This document shows positions 35,710 through 45,691 of a stretch of DNA of 64,000 bases, piece by piece. This DNA comes from Bacillota bacterium (GTDB lineage Bacteria > Bacteroidota > Bacteroidia > Bacteroidales > Bacteroidaceae): the NCBI GenBank assembly GCA_023664625.1, contig JAMPFD010000004.1:62001-126000 (forward strand). Direction: 5' to 3'. Position numbers and translations under genes: made by a program. How positions within the stretch are numbered: the stretch's first letter is position 1; each line of letters opens with the position of its first letter. The notes beneath the pieces are model-generated. The model was not told the DNA's origin. It was given only the letters and a program-made list of their open reading frames with translations, and did not search any database.

Positions 35710-36650
35710 TGAACGTAATCTTATATGGAAAGGCCTTTATCAAAGGTTCTAAATCAATATTTATCGGCGAATATCCAGTCTCTATATAATCAACCAAGTC
35801 TCCCACGGTAGTTTCTTCTGTAACCTTATAGACATCTGCCACTCTGCCTACAGACAAGAAATAGTCTTGATACTTATGCGCATCCTGCTCCGGATCACTA
35901 CGAAACTTTACCCACAGATTCGGGATACCATAAGCATCAGAAATAATCAGACCATGCAACGAACTTGAGACTACATACTGACAACTATTGATTAAATCCA
36001 AAACAGACTCAAACGATTTGTATTTTTTCAGATTTATTACGCAGCAATCCTCAGGCATACTGTCAACAAGTCTGCTCAGCAAACAGCTGTTAAGGTCATG
36101 AAAATGCGGAATAAAACCTATTCTATATCTTTTCTTCTGAGGTTTTGGCTTGTAGATTCTTGGCAGAAGCAACGCCGGGTCGCCATAAACTTCCGGGCAT
36201 TCAAAACCATCATCAAGCAAGATTTTTCTTGTCAGAGGACCACGTACCGCAAGGGGGGGGGGCAGACACTGGTCTTACCATCAAATGCGCATCCTTTGAC
36301 ATAGTGCCAGTACCCCAAATAACGCTTCTTACATTTCCAAACAACGGAAATTGCATTATAGAACCTATACAAGTCAGATTCTCTATTTCTTCATTGCCGA
36401 ACAACAACCGCCAATTAAATATCCGCCGCCCTGTAAGTTTCTTCAGAATATAGTAGTTTATGTCGTCCCCATAATTGCGTTTAAATACTATCCCGCCCCA
36501 CAAGCGTATCCAGCCATTCAGTACAATTGCATTATCACATGGAGTGCATTTGTACATCAAAGTTTCTGTTATCTTGAGGACACTTGCAGCAATAGTTTTT
36601 AGAAATATATAAACAGACATCTCAATTCTCGTTCTTTTATAATCAAACAC
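35654..36650 (-). CDS. Polysaccharide pyruvyltransferase, phase-variable, currently OFF
   Basis: Two frames are broken at a C10 run (36253-36262). The N-terminal part has NYGDDINYYILKKLTGRR and VIWGTGTMS. The C-terminal part continues AVRGPLTRKILLDDGF, YGDPALLLPRIYKPK, and SSSLHGLIISDAYGIPNLWV, all family landmarks of enzymes that put pyruvate ketals on sugars. With ten C the ribosome leaves frame after SAPPPCG and stops 145 codons in. With nine C the reading is SAPPLAVRGPL and gives one protein of 331 residues. The start could also be the inner ATG (MSVYIFLK). The break lies between the two halves of the catalytic domain, so the OFF product should be inactive. Confidence 0.88.
36253..36262 (+). 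repeat. Homopolymer G10 (C10 in the coding strand): phase-variation tract T1
   Basis: Ten G on the + strand. The gene is in frame with 9 or 12 and out of frame with 10. Confidence 0.9.
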
Positions 36651-37757
36651 TCACTTTATAACCCAACCTTTGTACCAAATATATTATGGAATATAGCAAC
36701 GATGAGAATCCCATCTGGAGAATTCTTATTGGCATCTTGTATTTCATAGGAGCCTTTGCCAGGTTGATTCGTCTTATCGCCTGCTTTACCGGAGGATAGG
36801 ATGTGTAGCGCAGGAAGAGTCCTATATTGCCAAAATATCTTTCACGGGAAAGTTTTATGCACAGTTCCAAAGCGGAAAATAGCAAGGAGGCATCATAACA
36901 GTGAGACAGGTCCCTACCATACTTCTGTATACACAATTCATTTATACGGCATCTTTCTTCTGCCAACTGCATCTTACAATCAAACAACAGACGCGGAGTA
37001 CGCTTTATGCGTTCTAACGCCCCTGAAGGACGCTCATAGTAATAATATAGTTTTGCATTAATGATATTTATCTCTTTCACATAGCATAAATAACGTAAAA
37101 TAAACATCGAATCCTCTCCCATCCTCATATCAGGTCTGAAAAAGAGCGCATTGTCATGCAATATTGAGCATTTGAAAATATAATGCCACACAGCTCCACC
37201 GCTTAGGAAATCCGACACATACGGGAACTTTCCTTCAAAAAATCTGTCAGCATTCATCTGTGACAAGCCAAACAATGGAGTAATAACCTCTGTAGCTACA
37301 GTTTCTTCTTTAATTTTTCTATGCAGTTCGCAGTCATCTGAATTTCTTCTGAGAAGCGATTCTCTTTCTTCATTCTTGACATACTCAAAGTCGAAGATTA
37401 TGCCGTCGGAAGGGCTTCTTTTCAATGATGAGAGTATAAATTCCAGACTATCCTCTGTCACCTCGTCATCAGCGTCAATGAACCATACGTACCCCCCCGA
37501 TTTATATTGGCGAGACCGTGATTACGAGCAGACGAAACTCCTTTATTTTCAGTAGTCAGTATTCTCAAATGGTGCTTATATCGTTGCAGAGCACTAAGAG
37601 TCCCGTCGGTACTACCGTCATTCACTACAATTATGTCGCAACAGTCCTCACCAACCCTTGCCACGGCTTTAAGCAACGAATCCAAGCATTTGCCTATGTA
37701 CCTCTCTGCATTATAACAGGGAATTATTATATTCAGTTGATTTTTCATATTTCTCAA
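36643..37757 (-). CDS. Family 2 glycosyltransferase, phase-variable, currently OFF
   Basis: The N-terminal frame (MKNQLNIIIPCYNAERYIGK, IIVVNDGSTDGT, NKGVSSARNHGLANINRGG) runs into a G7 tract and then reads out of frame to a stop at residue 99. One more G (G8) gives RGGYVWFIDADDEVTEDS and a protein of 371 residues. The catalytic DxD motif (DADDE) comes just after the tract, so the OFF product lacks the metal-binding residues. The downstream frame (to 36643) shows the C-terminal region with MRMGEDSMFILRYLCYVKEI and YYYYERPSGALERI, typical of capsule GT2 enzymes. Confidence 0.88.
37492..37498 (+). repeat. Homopolymer C7 (G7 in the coding strand): tract T2
   Basis: Seven G in the coding strand. 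In frame with 8 (or 5). Confidence 0.85.
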
Positions 37758-37851
37758 TTCCTTTTTAGCAACTTATGGAAATAGATGTTGAGGATTCTTG
37801 AACATATACTTAGACATGTTCTTATTGCCGTCAACTTCAAGTGCCCCTAAA

Positions 37852-38913
37852 CTATAAATTTCTATATATCCGTTGCAGTTCCCTGTCTATACTTAATAAA
37901 GAGAATTTTTCAAGGACAAACTTACGTGAATATTGTGCCATTTCCATACGGAGTTCTTTGTTTGACATAAGGTTATCAAGCCTGTCGGCAAGAGCTTCTG
38001 AATCACCGAAACCAAATGTAAGACAGTTCTTACCTTCTTCTATCACATCAGGAAGACCGCCCACAGGGGTCGTTACAACACAGATGCCATAAGCCCATGA
38101 CTCCAGCACTACCATAGGGAAGCCTTCCTCGTAGGAACACATACAATAGATGGAAGCCTTACGGAAATAATCCTCCTTCTCCTTCCCCGTGACATATCCC
38201 GTGAACGTCACAGTATCAGACAGAGACATTTCCCCAGCCATTTTCTCATATCTGGCGACCTCTCCATTGCCAAGCATATAAACTTTCCAATCGGGATATT
38301 TATCCTTCAACGCCTGCCACGCTTTCAACAGAAGTTCCGGGGCTTTGTTATCTATAAAATATGCCGCCATGATGATTGTCTTTGTTTTCTCAGAAGGAGG
38401 AACTACAGGGATTTCCTCACAGGCATTGTACAGGACTGCGGTTTTCGCATGTATGCCGGAATATTCCTCCCTGAACAGCCGTTCCCACTTCTTGGCAAGA
38501 AGTATGACAAGGTCTGCTCTTTTCAGGCACCATAGAAAAAGGCTGTTACGGATATGGTTACGCAACTGGTTGCCCATATGTATATGCATTATAATACGCT
38601 TCCGCCCTATAAGCGCAAGAAGGAATATAGGCATTTGGATAACAAGGCATATCCTGTCGGGCACAGTATGGAAATGGACGATGTCATATCGCCATATAAC
38701 AAATAATGCCACAAACCATGAGCGCACGGCATACCACAGTTTCCACAGATAGCTGCGCTGTATCTGCGTACCTATCCAACGGCAAGAATACATCTCCCAT
38801 GCCGGCATCTTCTCCATCAGTTTTATAACAGAGGAGACACCACCGGCAGACTGACGTGCTGAACCGATGACAAGAACTTGCACTTTCTTATCTCTTCTTT
38901 TCATAGAATGCAA
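37852..38913 (-). CDS. Family 4 glycosyltransferase
   Basis: The protein has 353 residues, with a start at MHSMKRRDKKVQVLVIGSAR or three codons later. The N-terminal half has the glycine-rich loop SARQSAGGVSSVIKL and IVHFHTVPDRICL. The C-terminal half has YMLGNGEVARYEKM, SIYCMCSYEEGFPMVVLESW with the EX7E-type motif, and VTTPVGGLPDVIEEGKN. This is a GT-B fold retaining enzyme using a nucleotide sugar. The frame is intact with no G tract. Donor and acceptor are unknown. Confidence 0.85.
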   Translation of the reverse strand: MHSMKRRDKKVQVLVIGSARQSAGGVSSVIKLMEKMPAWEMYSCRWIGTQIQRSYLWKLWYAVRSWFVALFVIWRYDIVHFHTVPDRICLVIQMPIFLLALIGRKRIIMHIHMGNQLRNHIRNSLFLWCLKRADLVILLAKKWERLFREEYSGIHAKTAVLYNACEEIPVVPPSEKTKTIIMAAYFIDNKAPELLLKAWQALKDKYPDWKVYMLGNGEVARYEKMAGEMSLSDTVTFTGYVTGKEKEDYFRKASIYCMCSYEEGFPMVVLESWAYGICVVTTPVGGLPDVIEEGKNCLTFGFGDSEALADRLDNLMSNKELRMEMAQYSRKFVLEKFSLLSIDRELQRIYRNL

Positions 38914-38933
38914 ACATCAAAACACATTACATT

Positions 38934-39990
38934 TTACTTTACTCTCTCTTTCTTCACATAATCAGAAATATTAGTATACAACCATCCGAAATGATATTTT
39001 ATCCAATAAATACATCCAAAAATCATTGCCATTATATGGGGCGACTTAGAGCGATAAGTCAGAACAAAAAGTTTTTCAAATACGCTCACATTAGAAAAAT
39101 AGTCTTTATCCAAAATTTCACATAGTTGTTTGTTCTGGAACACGATTTCATCACATTTATTGATCTTTTCCCTAAATGACAATGGTGAGCCTGACTTGAA
39201 CAAATTTCTAATCAGGGTATAGCCTTGACCATATACAAAACAAAACCTCCATCGTTCTATATCTACAGAATCAATCTCATTCTTCACCATCATCTTCATG
39301 ATGTTGGCATATAATAATTTACTCGAAAGTTCCATAGAAGCATGATACAAAGAATTTGCATTTGTTTCATCCAAACACATGTATTTATATTGTACATTCA
39401 TTAACAACGTTTATGCGTTTTGTATATGCCATAAACGAAGCGATGAATACTGCATCCTCCTGATAAGTTAACCTGACATCAAACGTCCCTCCCCAGTTCC
39501 GTACTGTACTTGTCCGGAACAGTTTGTTCCAAGGATAGGCCCAACCGTATGGCAGACACCTAACCAAGTTTTCTCTACTTTTTAAAGATATACGCCATTC
39601 CTTTTTGTTCTTTAAAAATATTTGCAGGAAACCACACACAACCATGTCTATATCTTCGGTGGCATTGTCAAGCATCATCTCAAAGTGATTAGGAAGGATT
39701 CTATCATCTGAGTCTACAAAGGAAAGCCATTCACCACGGGCCGTCTCCATTCCAACATTACGGGCATTACTGACATTACCAAGTGCAAGAGATATAAGTT
39801 TTATACGCCTGTCGGACAAGAAATGTTCTATAACCTTTTCTTGCTTTTCCCTCCCTTCGCCATTACTGATTACAAGCAATTCCCAATCTCCAACAGTCTG
39901 ATTGCAACTATCATTAATAATATTCTCAATACAATTCTCCGAGTGATAGCAAGGAAGTATTATTGACAATTTTATGTTCTTCGTCATCAA
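38934..39990 (-). pseudogene. Family 2 glycosyltransferase with a single-base frameshift
   Basis: The first frame (39990 to 39385) holds the complete GT-A core: KLSIILPCYHSENCIENIIN, NVSNARNVGMETARGEWL, FVDSDDRILP, and LTYQEDAVFIASFMAYTKRI. It stops after NVVNECTI. Removing one base near 39396-39400 gives NECTYKYMCLDETNANSLYH and one protein of 351 residues ending at 38934. The break is in a TATA/AA context, not a G tract. The catalytic part is intact, so a shortened enzyme might work. It could be real decay, switching in a short repeat, or a sequencing error. Confidence 0.75.
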
Positions 39991-40014
39991 ATCATTACAT
40001 TTTTGTTCTTATTT

Positions 40015-40584
40015 TCATTGCCCCAAGTAAGTCTCATGTCTTGTAATCTCATCATCAGTGAAACGCCGTTTCAGCAGGCGCGCCGGCACCCCGCCGATAA
40101 TGGAATATTGGGGAAAAGACTTTGTAACGACAGCACCGGCGGCAATGACGGAGCCACGCCCTATGGTGACACCTTTGAGTATGGTGACATTAGCTCCTAC
40201 CCATACATCGTCTTCTATGACGACAGGCATATCGTTCTCCGGCAGTTTCTCCCCGGCCGTGACATCTATGATATACTTCCCTATAATATCAATGCGGTGG
40301 TCGCCGGTGATAATTGTCGGGCAAGGACCGAAGATTACCTTCCTGCCTATCGTCAGCGGTGCTTCGGTGCAATAGAAAGTACTCCCTTTGGGTATCGATG
40401 TGCCGTCACCTACAGAGAGATTCCACAACCCCTTTATGTCACTCGACATCGGACGTAGATAAACATTCCTGCCACAATGCTTCATACATCGCTTCCATAC
40501 AGGAGCCCACATCATGTCCCAAAAGTAAGAGGGCATGAGACTCACCTTTTGCAATATTTGAAATATTCCCATTATTCTTATCAT
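40015..40584 (-). CDS. Hexapeptide-repeat O-acetyltransferase
   Basis: The protein has 189 residues with a left-handed beta-helix. Imperfect hexapeptides are visible in IEDDVWVGANVTILKGVTIG and RGSVIAAGAVVTKSFPQYSI, ending in the classic IIGGVPARLLKRRF. It likely moves acetyl from acetyl-CoA to a sugar hydroxyl. The exact start is uncertain; ATGs at 40584, 40572 and 40536 are possible. It has no homopolymer tract. About 100 nt separate it from the G9-tailed GT4 gene upstream. Confidence 0.85.
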   Translation of the reverse strand: MIRIMGIFQILQKVSLMPSYFWDMMWAPVWKRCMKHCGRNVYLRPMSSDIKGLWNLSVGDGTSIPKGSTFYCTEAPLTIGRKVIFGPCPTIITGDHRIDIIGKYIIDVTAGEKLPENDMPVVIEDDVWVGANVTILKGVTIGRGSVIAAGAVVTKSFPQYSIIGGVPARLLKRRFTDDEITRHETYLGQ

Positions 40585-40682
40585 ATAATTGAGTCATAAG
40601 AGCTACATCAGCCCCCTGCAAGCTCACAATATCATAACCGTCAAGGCACAATCATACAAGTTGAGTACAAGAGCGATCCGCC

Positions 40683-42026
40683 TTATGTCATCATGTGGTT
40701 CAGCACATTTACCCCCCCCCTAAAAATTGGCACTTCCCTTAGTTCCTCAGGCTTGCATTTACGCACAGTTTCTTCATAAAGAGAGAAGATTTTCTCAGAC
40801 TTCATCTCCCATGAAAGTTCAATAGCTTTGGCACGACAGTTATGTGAATATTTATCCAGTTCACTCCTATTCTTATATAAACGGTTAAGTTCTGCTGCGA
40901 AATGCCTTACCGACTGCCGAGGATTCGTCAGCGGTATTTTCCGGCCGACATTATCACATACAACAGATGCCATGCCGCAAGTGTCAAAGCACACTACAGG
41001 CAAACCGGCACAGATGGCTTCAAGCACAACTGTTGACGTATCCTCGTCAACAGAGGTGAACATAAACACATCAGACTCAAGCATGGCCTTATGGACATCA
41101 TGAGCGGAGACCTGTCCCATCATCTCAACTCTGTCTTCCAGCCCGTTATTCTTAAGGAATTTTCTTGTATCTGCCACCTGACGGTCATTACCCGTGCCAT
41201 ATATTTTCATCTTAATATTTGGATTATTCGTTTCAATGATGGCATTCAGAGCTATGTCAAGACGTTTGCGATAGGAAAACTTTCCAACCCAGATGACATT
41301 CAGAGTCTCACCGGTAAAACGGGACCTGGTTATCACCTTATCATCCATGTCATCAGTATAGAATCCTGTCTCAGGAATAAGAACAGATTCTCTGCCATAA
41401 TATTTTTTTATGGCCTTGTAACTGTCAGATATGGAAGAAATCAAGACGGAAGATTGTGTCATGGTCTTGCGGACACGGGGATACAATGCCATCTGCATTA
41501 CATTAACCGAGTTCTTAACACTATGAAACAGTCTGACTTTCCATCCATTGGCATAAGCCATTGGGAACTGTTTCATACCCCCAATCGGTCCCCATACCAA
41601 CGGGATCCCGGCATGCTTGGACACAGAGGCAAGATAGCCCGGCTCACGAAAGCCAATCATGTTCAGCTGGTGAATGACGTCAATATCTTCACCCTTGACA
41701 TGCTGTCTGCGGATTATCTCCTTCGCCATGTGTGCCGTCTTACGCTGCCAGTGCCTATAACTCAGATAGAAACGCCAGTCACCTTGATTCCAACACCTGC
41801 GACGCACTTCTGGCGACACTTCATTATAATAGAACCGCATACGTGATGCAAGTTCCGAATTTGCAGCATTGTTCATCCAAGCCTCTATCTGCAGGCGATA
41901 TTCACCCTCTGTAATGATATGGCACTCACAATGCTTGGCAATGGCCAGAATCCAATTCCAACCCATGCCTTGCTCACTGCCCATTCCGGGACAACAAGCA
42001 TACGAATTGATAAGTATTCTTAACAT
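40683..42026 (-). CDS. Family 4 glycosyltransferase with a G9 tract near its 3' end
   Basis: The protein has 447 residues. The GT-B fold shows INSYACCPGMGSEQGMGWNW at the N-terminus, GPIGGMKQFPMAYANGWKVR, NVIWVGKFSYRKRLDIAL, IYGTGNDRQVADTRKFL, and DVFMFTSVDEDTSTVVLEA. The domain is complete by about residue 430. The last residues (VPIFRGGVNVLNHMMT) are read through a G9 tract. With 8 G the protein would end FRGG; with 10 G it would gain about 29 residues in another frame. The tract therefore changes only the tail, or spacing to the next gene. Its role is less clear than for the other tracts. Confidence 0.85.
   Translation of the reverse strand: MLRILINSYACCPGMGSEQGMGWNWILAIAKHCECHIITEGEYRLQIEAWMNNAANSELASRMRFYYNEVSPEVRRRCWNQGDWRFYLSYRHWQRKTAHMAKEIIRRQHVKGEDIDVIHQLNMIGFREPGYLASVSKHAGIPLVWGPIGGMKQFPMAYANGWKVRLFHSVKNSVNVMQMALYPRVRKTMTQSSVLISSISDSYKAIKKYYGRESVLIPETGFYTDDMDDKVITRSRFTGETLNVIWVGKFSYRKRLDIALNAIIETNNPNIKMKIYGTGNDRQVADTRKFLKNNGLEDRVEMMGQVSAHDVHKAMLESDVFMFTSVDEDTSTVVLEAICAGLPVVCFDTCGMASVVCDNVGRKIPLTNPRQSVRHFAAELNRLYKNRSELDKYSHNCRAKAIELSWEMKSEKIFSLYEETVRKCKPEELREVPIFRGGVNVLNHMMT
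40712..40720 (+). repeat. Homopolymer C9 (G9 in the coding strand): tract T3
   Basis: Nine G in the coding strand, flanked by TTTTTA and TAAATG. It lies in the last 15 codons of a GT4 gene. Confidence 0.9.
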
Positions 42027-42134
42027 TGTACTTGTGGACTCACGTCCGTCTTGTGTTTTTTCTTAGTATTGTTGTGTATTTTTCTTGGTATATCGCTATC
42101 TGTCTCCCTCTTCTCTATAAGTAAAAAACGGACA

Positions 42135-43382
42135 TCATGTATTTATCTCCGCCTGTATCCCGGCATCTTCGGGAATACGCTGCGCCTCATCCGGCACTTC
42201 GTCATCTTCGTATTCATCATCATATTCCTCCTCCATATTTTCATTGGCATTAAGACATAAGGCAATCAGCATACAGAAGCCCATTCCCTTTCCTGAAAGC
42301 AACGATGAATCTGCGGTCTGCTCCATGGCAAGACAAAAGAATGACATCATCGCCACCCTGTAGTATCTCATATCCTCTATGACACTGAACGCTGCAAGTC
42401 TGCGCTTCCAGAATATTACGAAGAAGAATATTCCCACCACTCCGAACTGCGCAAGTGTTGGGTAATAGGCATCGCAGATAAAACCGCCACCCCGATCCAG
42501 CCCCCAGACATGATCCAGTCCGTATTCAGGATAAAGCGGAGAATAATGTTTCCACGCTCCGTTACACGCAAACGAGCCCATGCCGGAACCAAACGGGAAG
42601 TAGTCCCAAAGAATCAGCCATGCCGTCTTGTAGGTTTCCGGACGAGCCAACTTATCATTCCAGCCCGAGACATAATAGGCATCAAAGCGTTCCCATGTGA
42701 CAAACAGCACCACAACGGTAAGTAAAGCCAATGTCCATATTGTCTTCGGAGACTTGAAATCAAGCTGTCTCTTTATGTAAAACAACAATGTCACAAACGC
42801 TACGACCTCGCCCATAAACTTGAACTTCGGTGCTATCAAGCCAGTACATACAAGGGCAAGAGCTATGAACTTGTTCTTCTGCGTCTCCTCCGAGAACAGC
42901 AGCCAGCTCATACCTGTACATATAGCCAGCTGTCCCAATACAGGAAACTCCGCTTCAACACCATACAAGACTTCAAATTCACCGGCTGGATGAAGTAAAA
43001 TCCAGGAGAACAGCGTGGCAACCATTGCGCCAAGCATAATCTTCTTCTGCCTGTCCGTAAACCGCGGATTGAGAATCCATGTACAGTATATCACAGAATA
43101 TGGTCGTATCTCCTGGATAAAGTCAAGCCAGACACCGTCAGGATTACGGCCTATAGTCAATCCATAGACGGTATAGAACATCAGTATCCCGAGAAAGATA
43201 TAATATTCCTTCCATGGCCTTTTGTTTGTAGACCAGTTATTCTTATTCAGAAAGGTATATCCCATGAGTATCAGAGTCATCACCTCATCCACATACATGA
43301 ATCCCGGCAGGTCGTTATATGCGATACAGGTTGGGAAATATACCACCCAGAATAATGTGAAGAATTTTGCTATCTGATTCAT
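42135..43382 (-). CDS. O-antigen ligase/polymerase-like membrane protein
   Basis: The protein has 415 residues with about ten membrane helices and a long extracytoplasmic loop (about 240-310) holding LARPETYKTAWLILWDYFPF and GMGSFACNGAWKHY, similar to the Wzy_C region of O-antigen ligases and polymerases. It is the best candidate for the Wzy polymerase of the locus. The last 35 residues are strongly acidic (MEEEYDDEYEDDEVPDEAQ), which is unusual for this family and may be cytoplasmic. The frame is intact. Confidence 0.75.
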   Translation of the reverse strand: MNQIAKFFTLFWVVYFPTCIAYNDLPGFMYVDEVMTLILMGYTFLNKNNWSTNKRPWKEYYIFLGILMFYTVYGLTIGRNPDGVWLDFIQEIRPYSVIYCTWILNPRFTDRQKKIMLGAMVATLFSWILLHPAGEFEVLYGVEAEFPVLGQLAICTGMSWLLFSEETQKNKFIALALVCTGLIAPKFKFMGEVVAFVTLLFYIKRQLDFKSPKTIWTLALLTVVVLFVTWERFDAYYVSGWNDKLARPETYKTAWLILWDYFPFGSGMGSFACNGAWKHYSPLYPEYGLDHVWGLDRGGGFICDAYYPTLAQFGVVGIFFFVIFWKRRLAAFSVIEDMRYYRVAMMSFFCLAMEQTADSSLLSGKGMGFCMLIALCLNANENMEEEYDDEYEDDEVPDEAQRIPEDAGIQAEINT

Positions 43383-43434
43383 AAGTTATTTAACTTACGC
43401 TTAACTATTAGAGAACGCCTGCAAGACAATTTCT

Positions 43435-44942
43435 CTATTTTCTTTTTACAGAATACACCACCATGCAAGGATTGATACATGAATCAACTTTCTCAACCGT
43501 CATCCTTGAATCCGCCTTTAATAACTTAAAATAATTGTTCATACCAACGACATTATATTCTCCGGAGCCTTTTCTCGGCACTATAATATAATCAACATCT
43601 CCTATAATATCCTGAGGATATACACTATAATAATATGTGTTAGGACAACGGGATTGCAGTTCATAAAACGTCATCATAGGCGAAGCGATTCTATCTGTTT
43701 CCTTAAATTCCTGCCGACGTGTGAAATCAACAACATTCTCATATCTCTTGTCAAAAGGAGATCCCAAGACAGGAAGAACAAGAATAATACATATAATAGA
43801 AAAGACTGTAATTATACCACGACTTACCTTCCTGGAATCCTCAGACCATAAAGCAAGAGATATAACCAACGGTATTATGGAAGCCCACCAGTAATAGCTG
43901 GAAAAGCGCCCTGCAACATTGAAAAACAGAATTACGAAAACGCCAAACAGCATAAATTTATGGGGGGGGTAAGGCCTGAACTCTTCAAAGACCTAATTGG
44001 AATATTTACAAATAAAAGAAGAACAGCCGTTAACATAAGCAAGGCCATTGATGGTTCTGCAAATACTTCTAATATTTTCGATATGAGAGTCGCTGATGTC
44101 TGAGCCTGTTCCTGTGTTATCACCACCATCCCCATAACATGTATCTTAATAAAATCTTTTACCCTCAGCAATGTATAAGAATATCCAAAAGTGTTCCACC
44201 AGAATGGAGGGAGACTGTTATGCACCCACATCCACAGACAACTGATGGTAAAACCTACAGAGAATCCTGATGTTGAGTATACCGCCACCTTCAACAGCTT
44301 ACGGTACGGCCTGATTACGAATAGTGAAAATACGAATGCTGACGCAAGCCATATTACGCCCTGTATACCAGCAAGCATTGTAAGCGCACTGAAGACTATG
44401 AGTCCGATGATGCCTCTATCTGTCTTCCAATATGTTACAACATAATACAAACATACAGTTGCCATTAATGCGACCAACATATCTACGCGGCCAAGGCGAT
44501 AAGTCGTACACATTCCTTTAAAGAACCAGAACAAGACAGAAAATGTCAGCAGAAAAGCATTATTATTTCTATGCCCACGCAAAGCCTCAACCGTTTTAAT
44601 GACTATCCATCCTAAAACTACCGTCGTCAGCAACTCAAACAGCCTGACCTTAACAAGAGAGAAGCCAAACAACTTTATCCAGCAAAACAGCAGCCACTGG
44701 TATAAAGGTACATAAAACGAAAATGGAGAATATTCACCCATTCTATACCAAGAATGTGTGCGCCATTCACCATACATCAGAAAATTGGCAGGCGAATCCG
44801 TGAACATTACTTCGTCAACCCAAGGAAGATGATTATGAATTGTCAACAAATTTAATATAAGTGCTATGGCTGATACCGTAATATATATATAATTACACTG
44901 TACGAACCCAAGAATATTTCTATAGATTTTATTCTTTACCAT
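43435..44942 (-). CDS. GT-C membrane glycosyltransferase, phase-variable, currently OFF
   Basis: The N-terminal frame (336 residues) resembles ArnT/PMT-type transferases that use lipid-linked sugars: an Asp-Glu pair in the first loop (LPWVDEVMFTD) and about nine helices. It leaves frame at a C8 tract after SSGLTPP. Nine C would read SSGLTPPHKFMLFGVFVILF and give 502 residues, joining the C-terminal frame (43435-43953), which holds three more helices and a soluble domain ending VVYSVKRK. The OFF product keeps the putative catalytic loop but loses the last third. The C-terminal frame has its own ATG (MLFGVF), but that is the natural continuation, not a likely separate gene. Confidence 0.87.
43962..43969 (+). 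repeat. Homopolymer G8 (C8 in the coding strand): tract T4
   Basis: Eight C in the coding strand. In frame with 9. On the + strand the flanks are TTTAT and TAAGG. Confidence 0.88.
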
Positions 44943-44950
44943 AATATGTT

Positions 44951-45691
44951 TTAGTTTTTCTTTACCCTACGCTTAATATTGCTAAGCACTATCAACCAAC
45001 TTTCCGGCAGACAGCGGCGTAATAGCTGTTTGACAGAGAACGACGCCTCTGCCCATGTTCCGGCGTAATGATGTATTGTCCTTGTATTTTCCGTAATATG
45101 CATACGCCCTGTCGTCACTTTTATCGGACAGAAATATTCTGACGGATAAACCCATACGCCATCAACTTCCTGCATGCCTTGTATCGAGCGCAGTCCTGAC
45201 TCGGTCAGGACCTGCGTAGCGATATGCACCACAGTTATCTGGTTCTTCATCACCTGTTCATAGACGAAATGACGGTTTTCATAACCGGCAAGCATCTTTT
45301 CAATCAATTTATTACCGGATGCCATTCCCATGCCAAGGCCAGGATTTATACTTCCCGCCAGCTTTTTCACAGGGTCTGTCTCATATCCCATAAAGTTTCC
45401 CCTTGCCACTATATCATCCAAAGGACGGATAACCTCCACGTCAGTGTCAAAATACAGTCCTCCATATTTATATAATATCCAGAAGCGGGCATAATCACTG
45501 ACAAAGGCATATTTTTTCATGGCATACGCCTCTGCCGTATAAGGAATGATATTCACGTCAAAATTATCCTCATTCCATTCCTTTATCTCATAATCAGGAA
45601 GATATTTCCTCCATGACGCTATACACTTCTTCGCCTCCTCAGGCAAAGGATTACGTCCGAACCAGCAGTAATGTATTATCTTTGGTATCAT
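44951..45691 (-). CDS. Glycosyltransferase with DXD motif (GT32/capsule-type)
   Basis: The protein has 246 residues starting MIPKIIHYCWFGRNPLPEEA, the hallmark of the sugar-binding DXD-region family. The DXD motif is in KYGGLYFDTDVEVIRPLDDI, preceded by KKYAFVSDYARFWILYKY. RTIHHYAGTWAEASF near the C-terminus is also typical. It probably adds galactose, mannose or a related sugar from a nucleotide donor. It overlaps the upstream gene by 4 nt (ATGA). Confidence 0.87.
   Translation of the reverse strand: MIPKIIHYCWFGRNPLPEEAKKCIASWRKYLPDYEIKEWNEDNFDVNIIPYTAEAYAMKKYAFVSDYARFWILYKYGGLYFDTDVEVIRPLDDIVARGNFMGYETDPVKKLAGSINPGLGMGMASGNKLIEKMLAGYENRHFVYEQVMKNQITVVHIATQVLTESGLRSIQGMQEVDGVWVYPSEYFCPIKVTTGRMHITENTRTIHHYAGTWAEASFSVKQLLRRCLPESWLIVLSNIKRRVKKN

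Noticed and set aside
40439..40651. 70-codon minus frame overlapping the acetyltransferase
   Set aside because: It starts at a TTG right after a stop and overlaps the real acetyltransferase start; judged a shadow frame.
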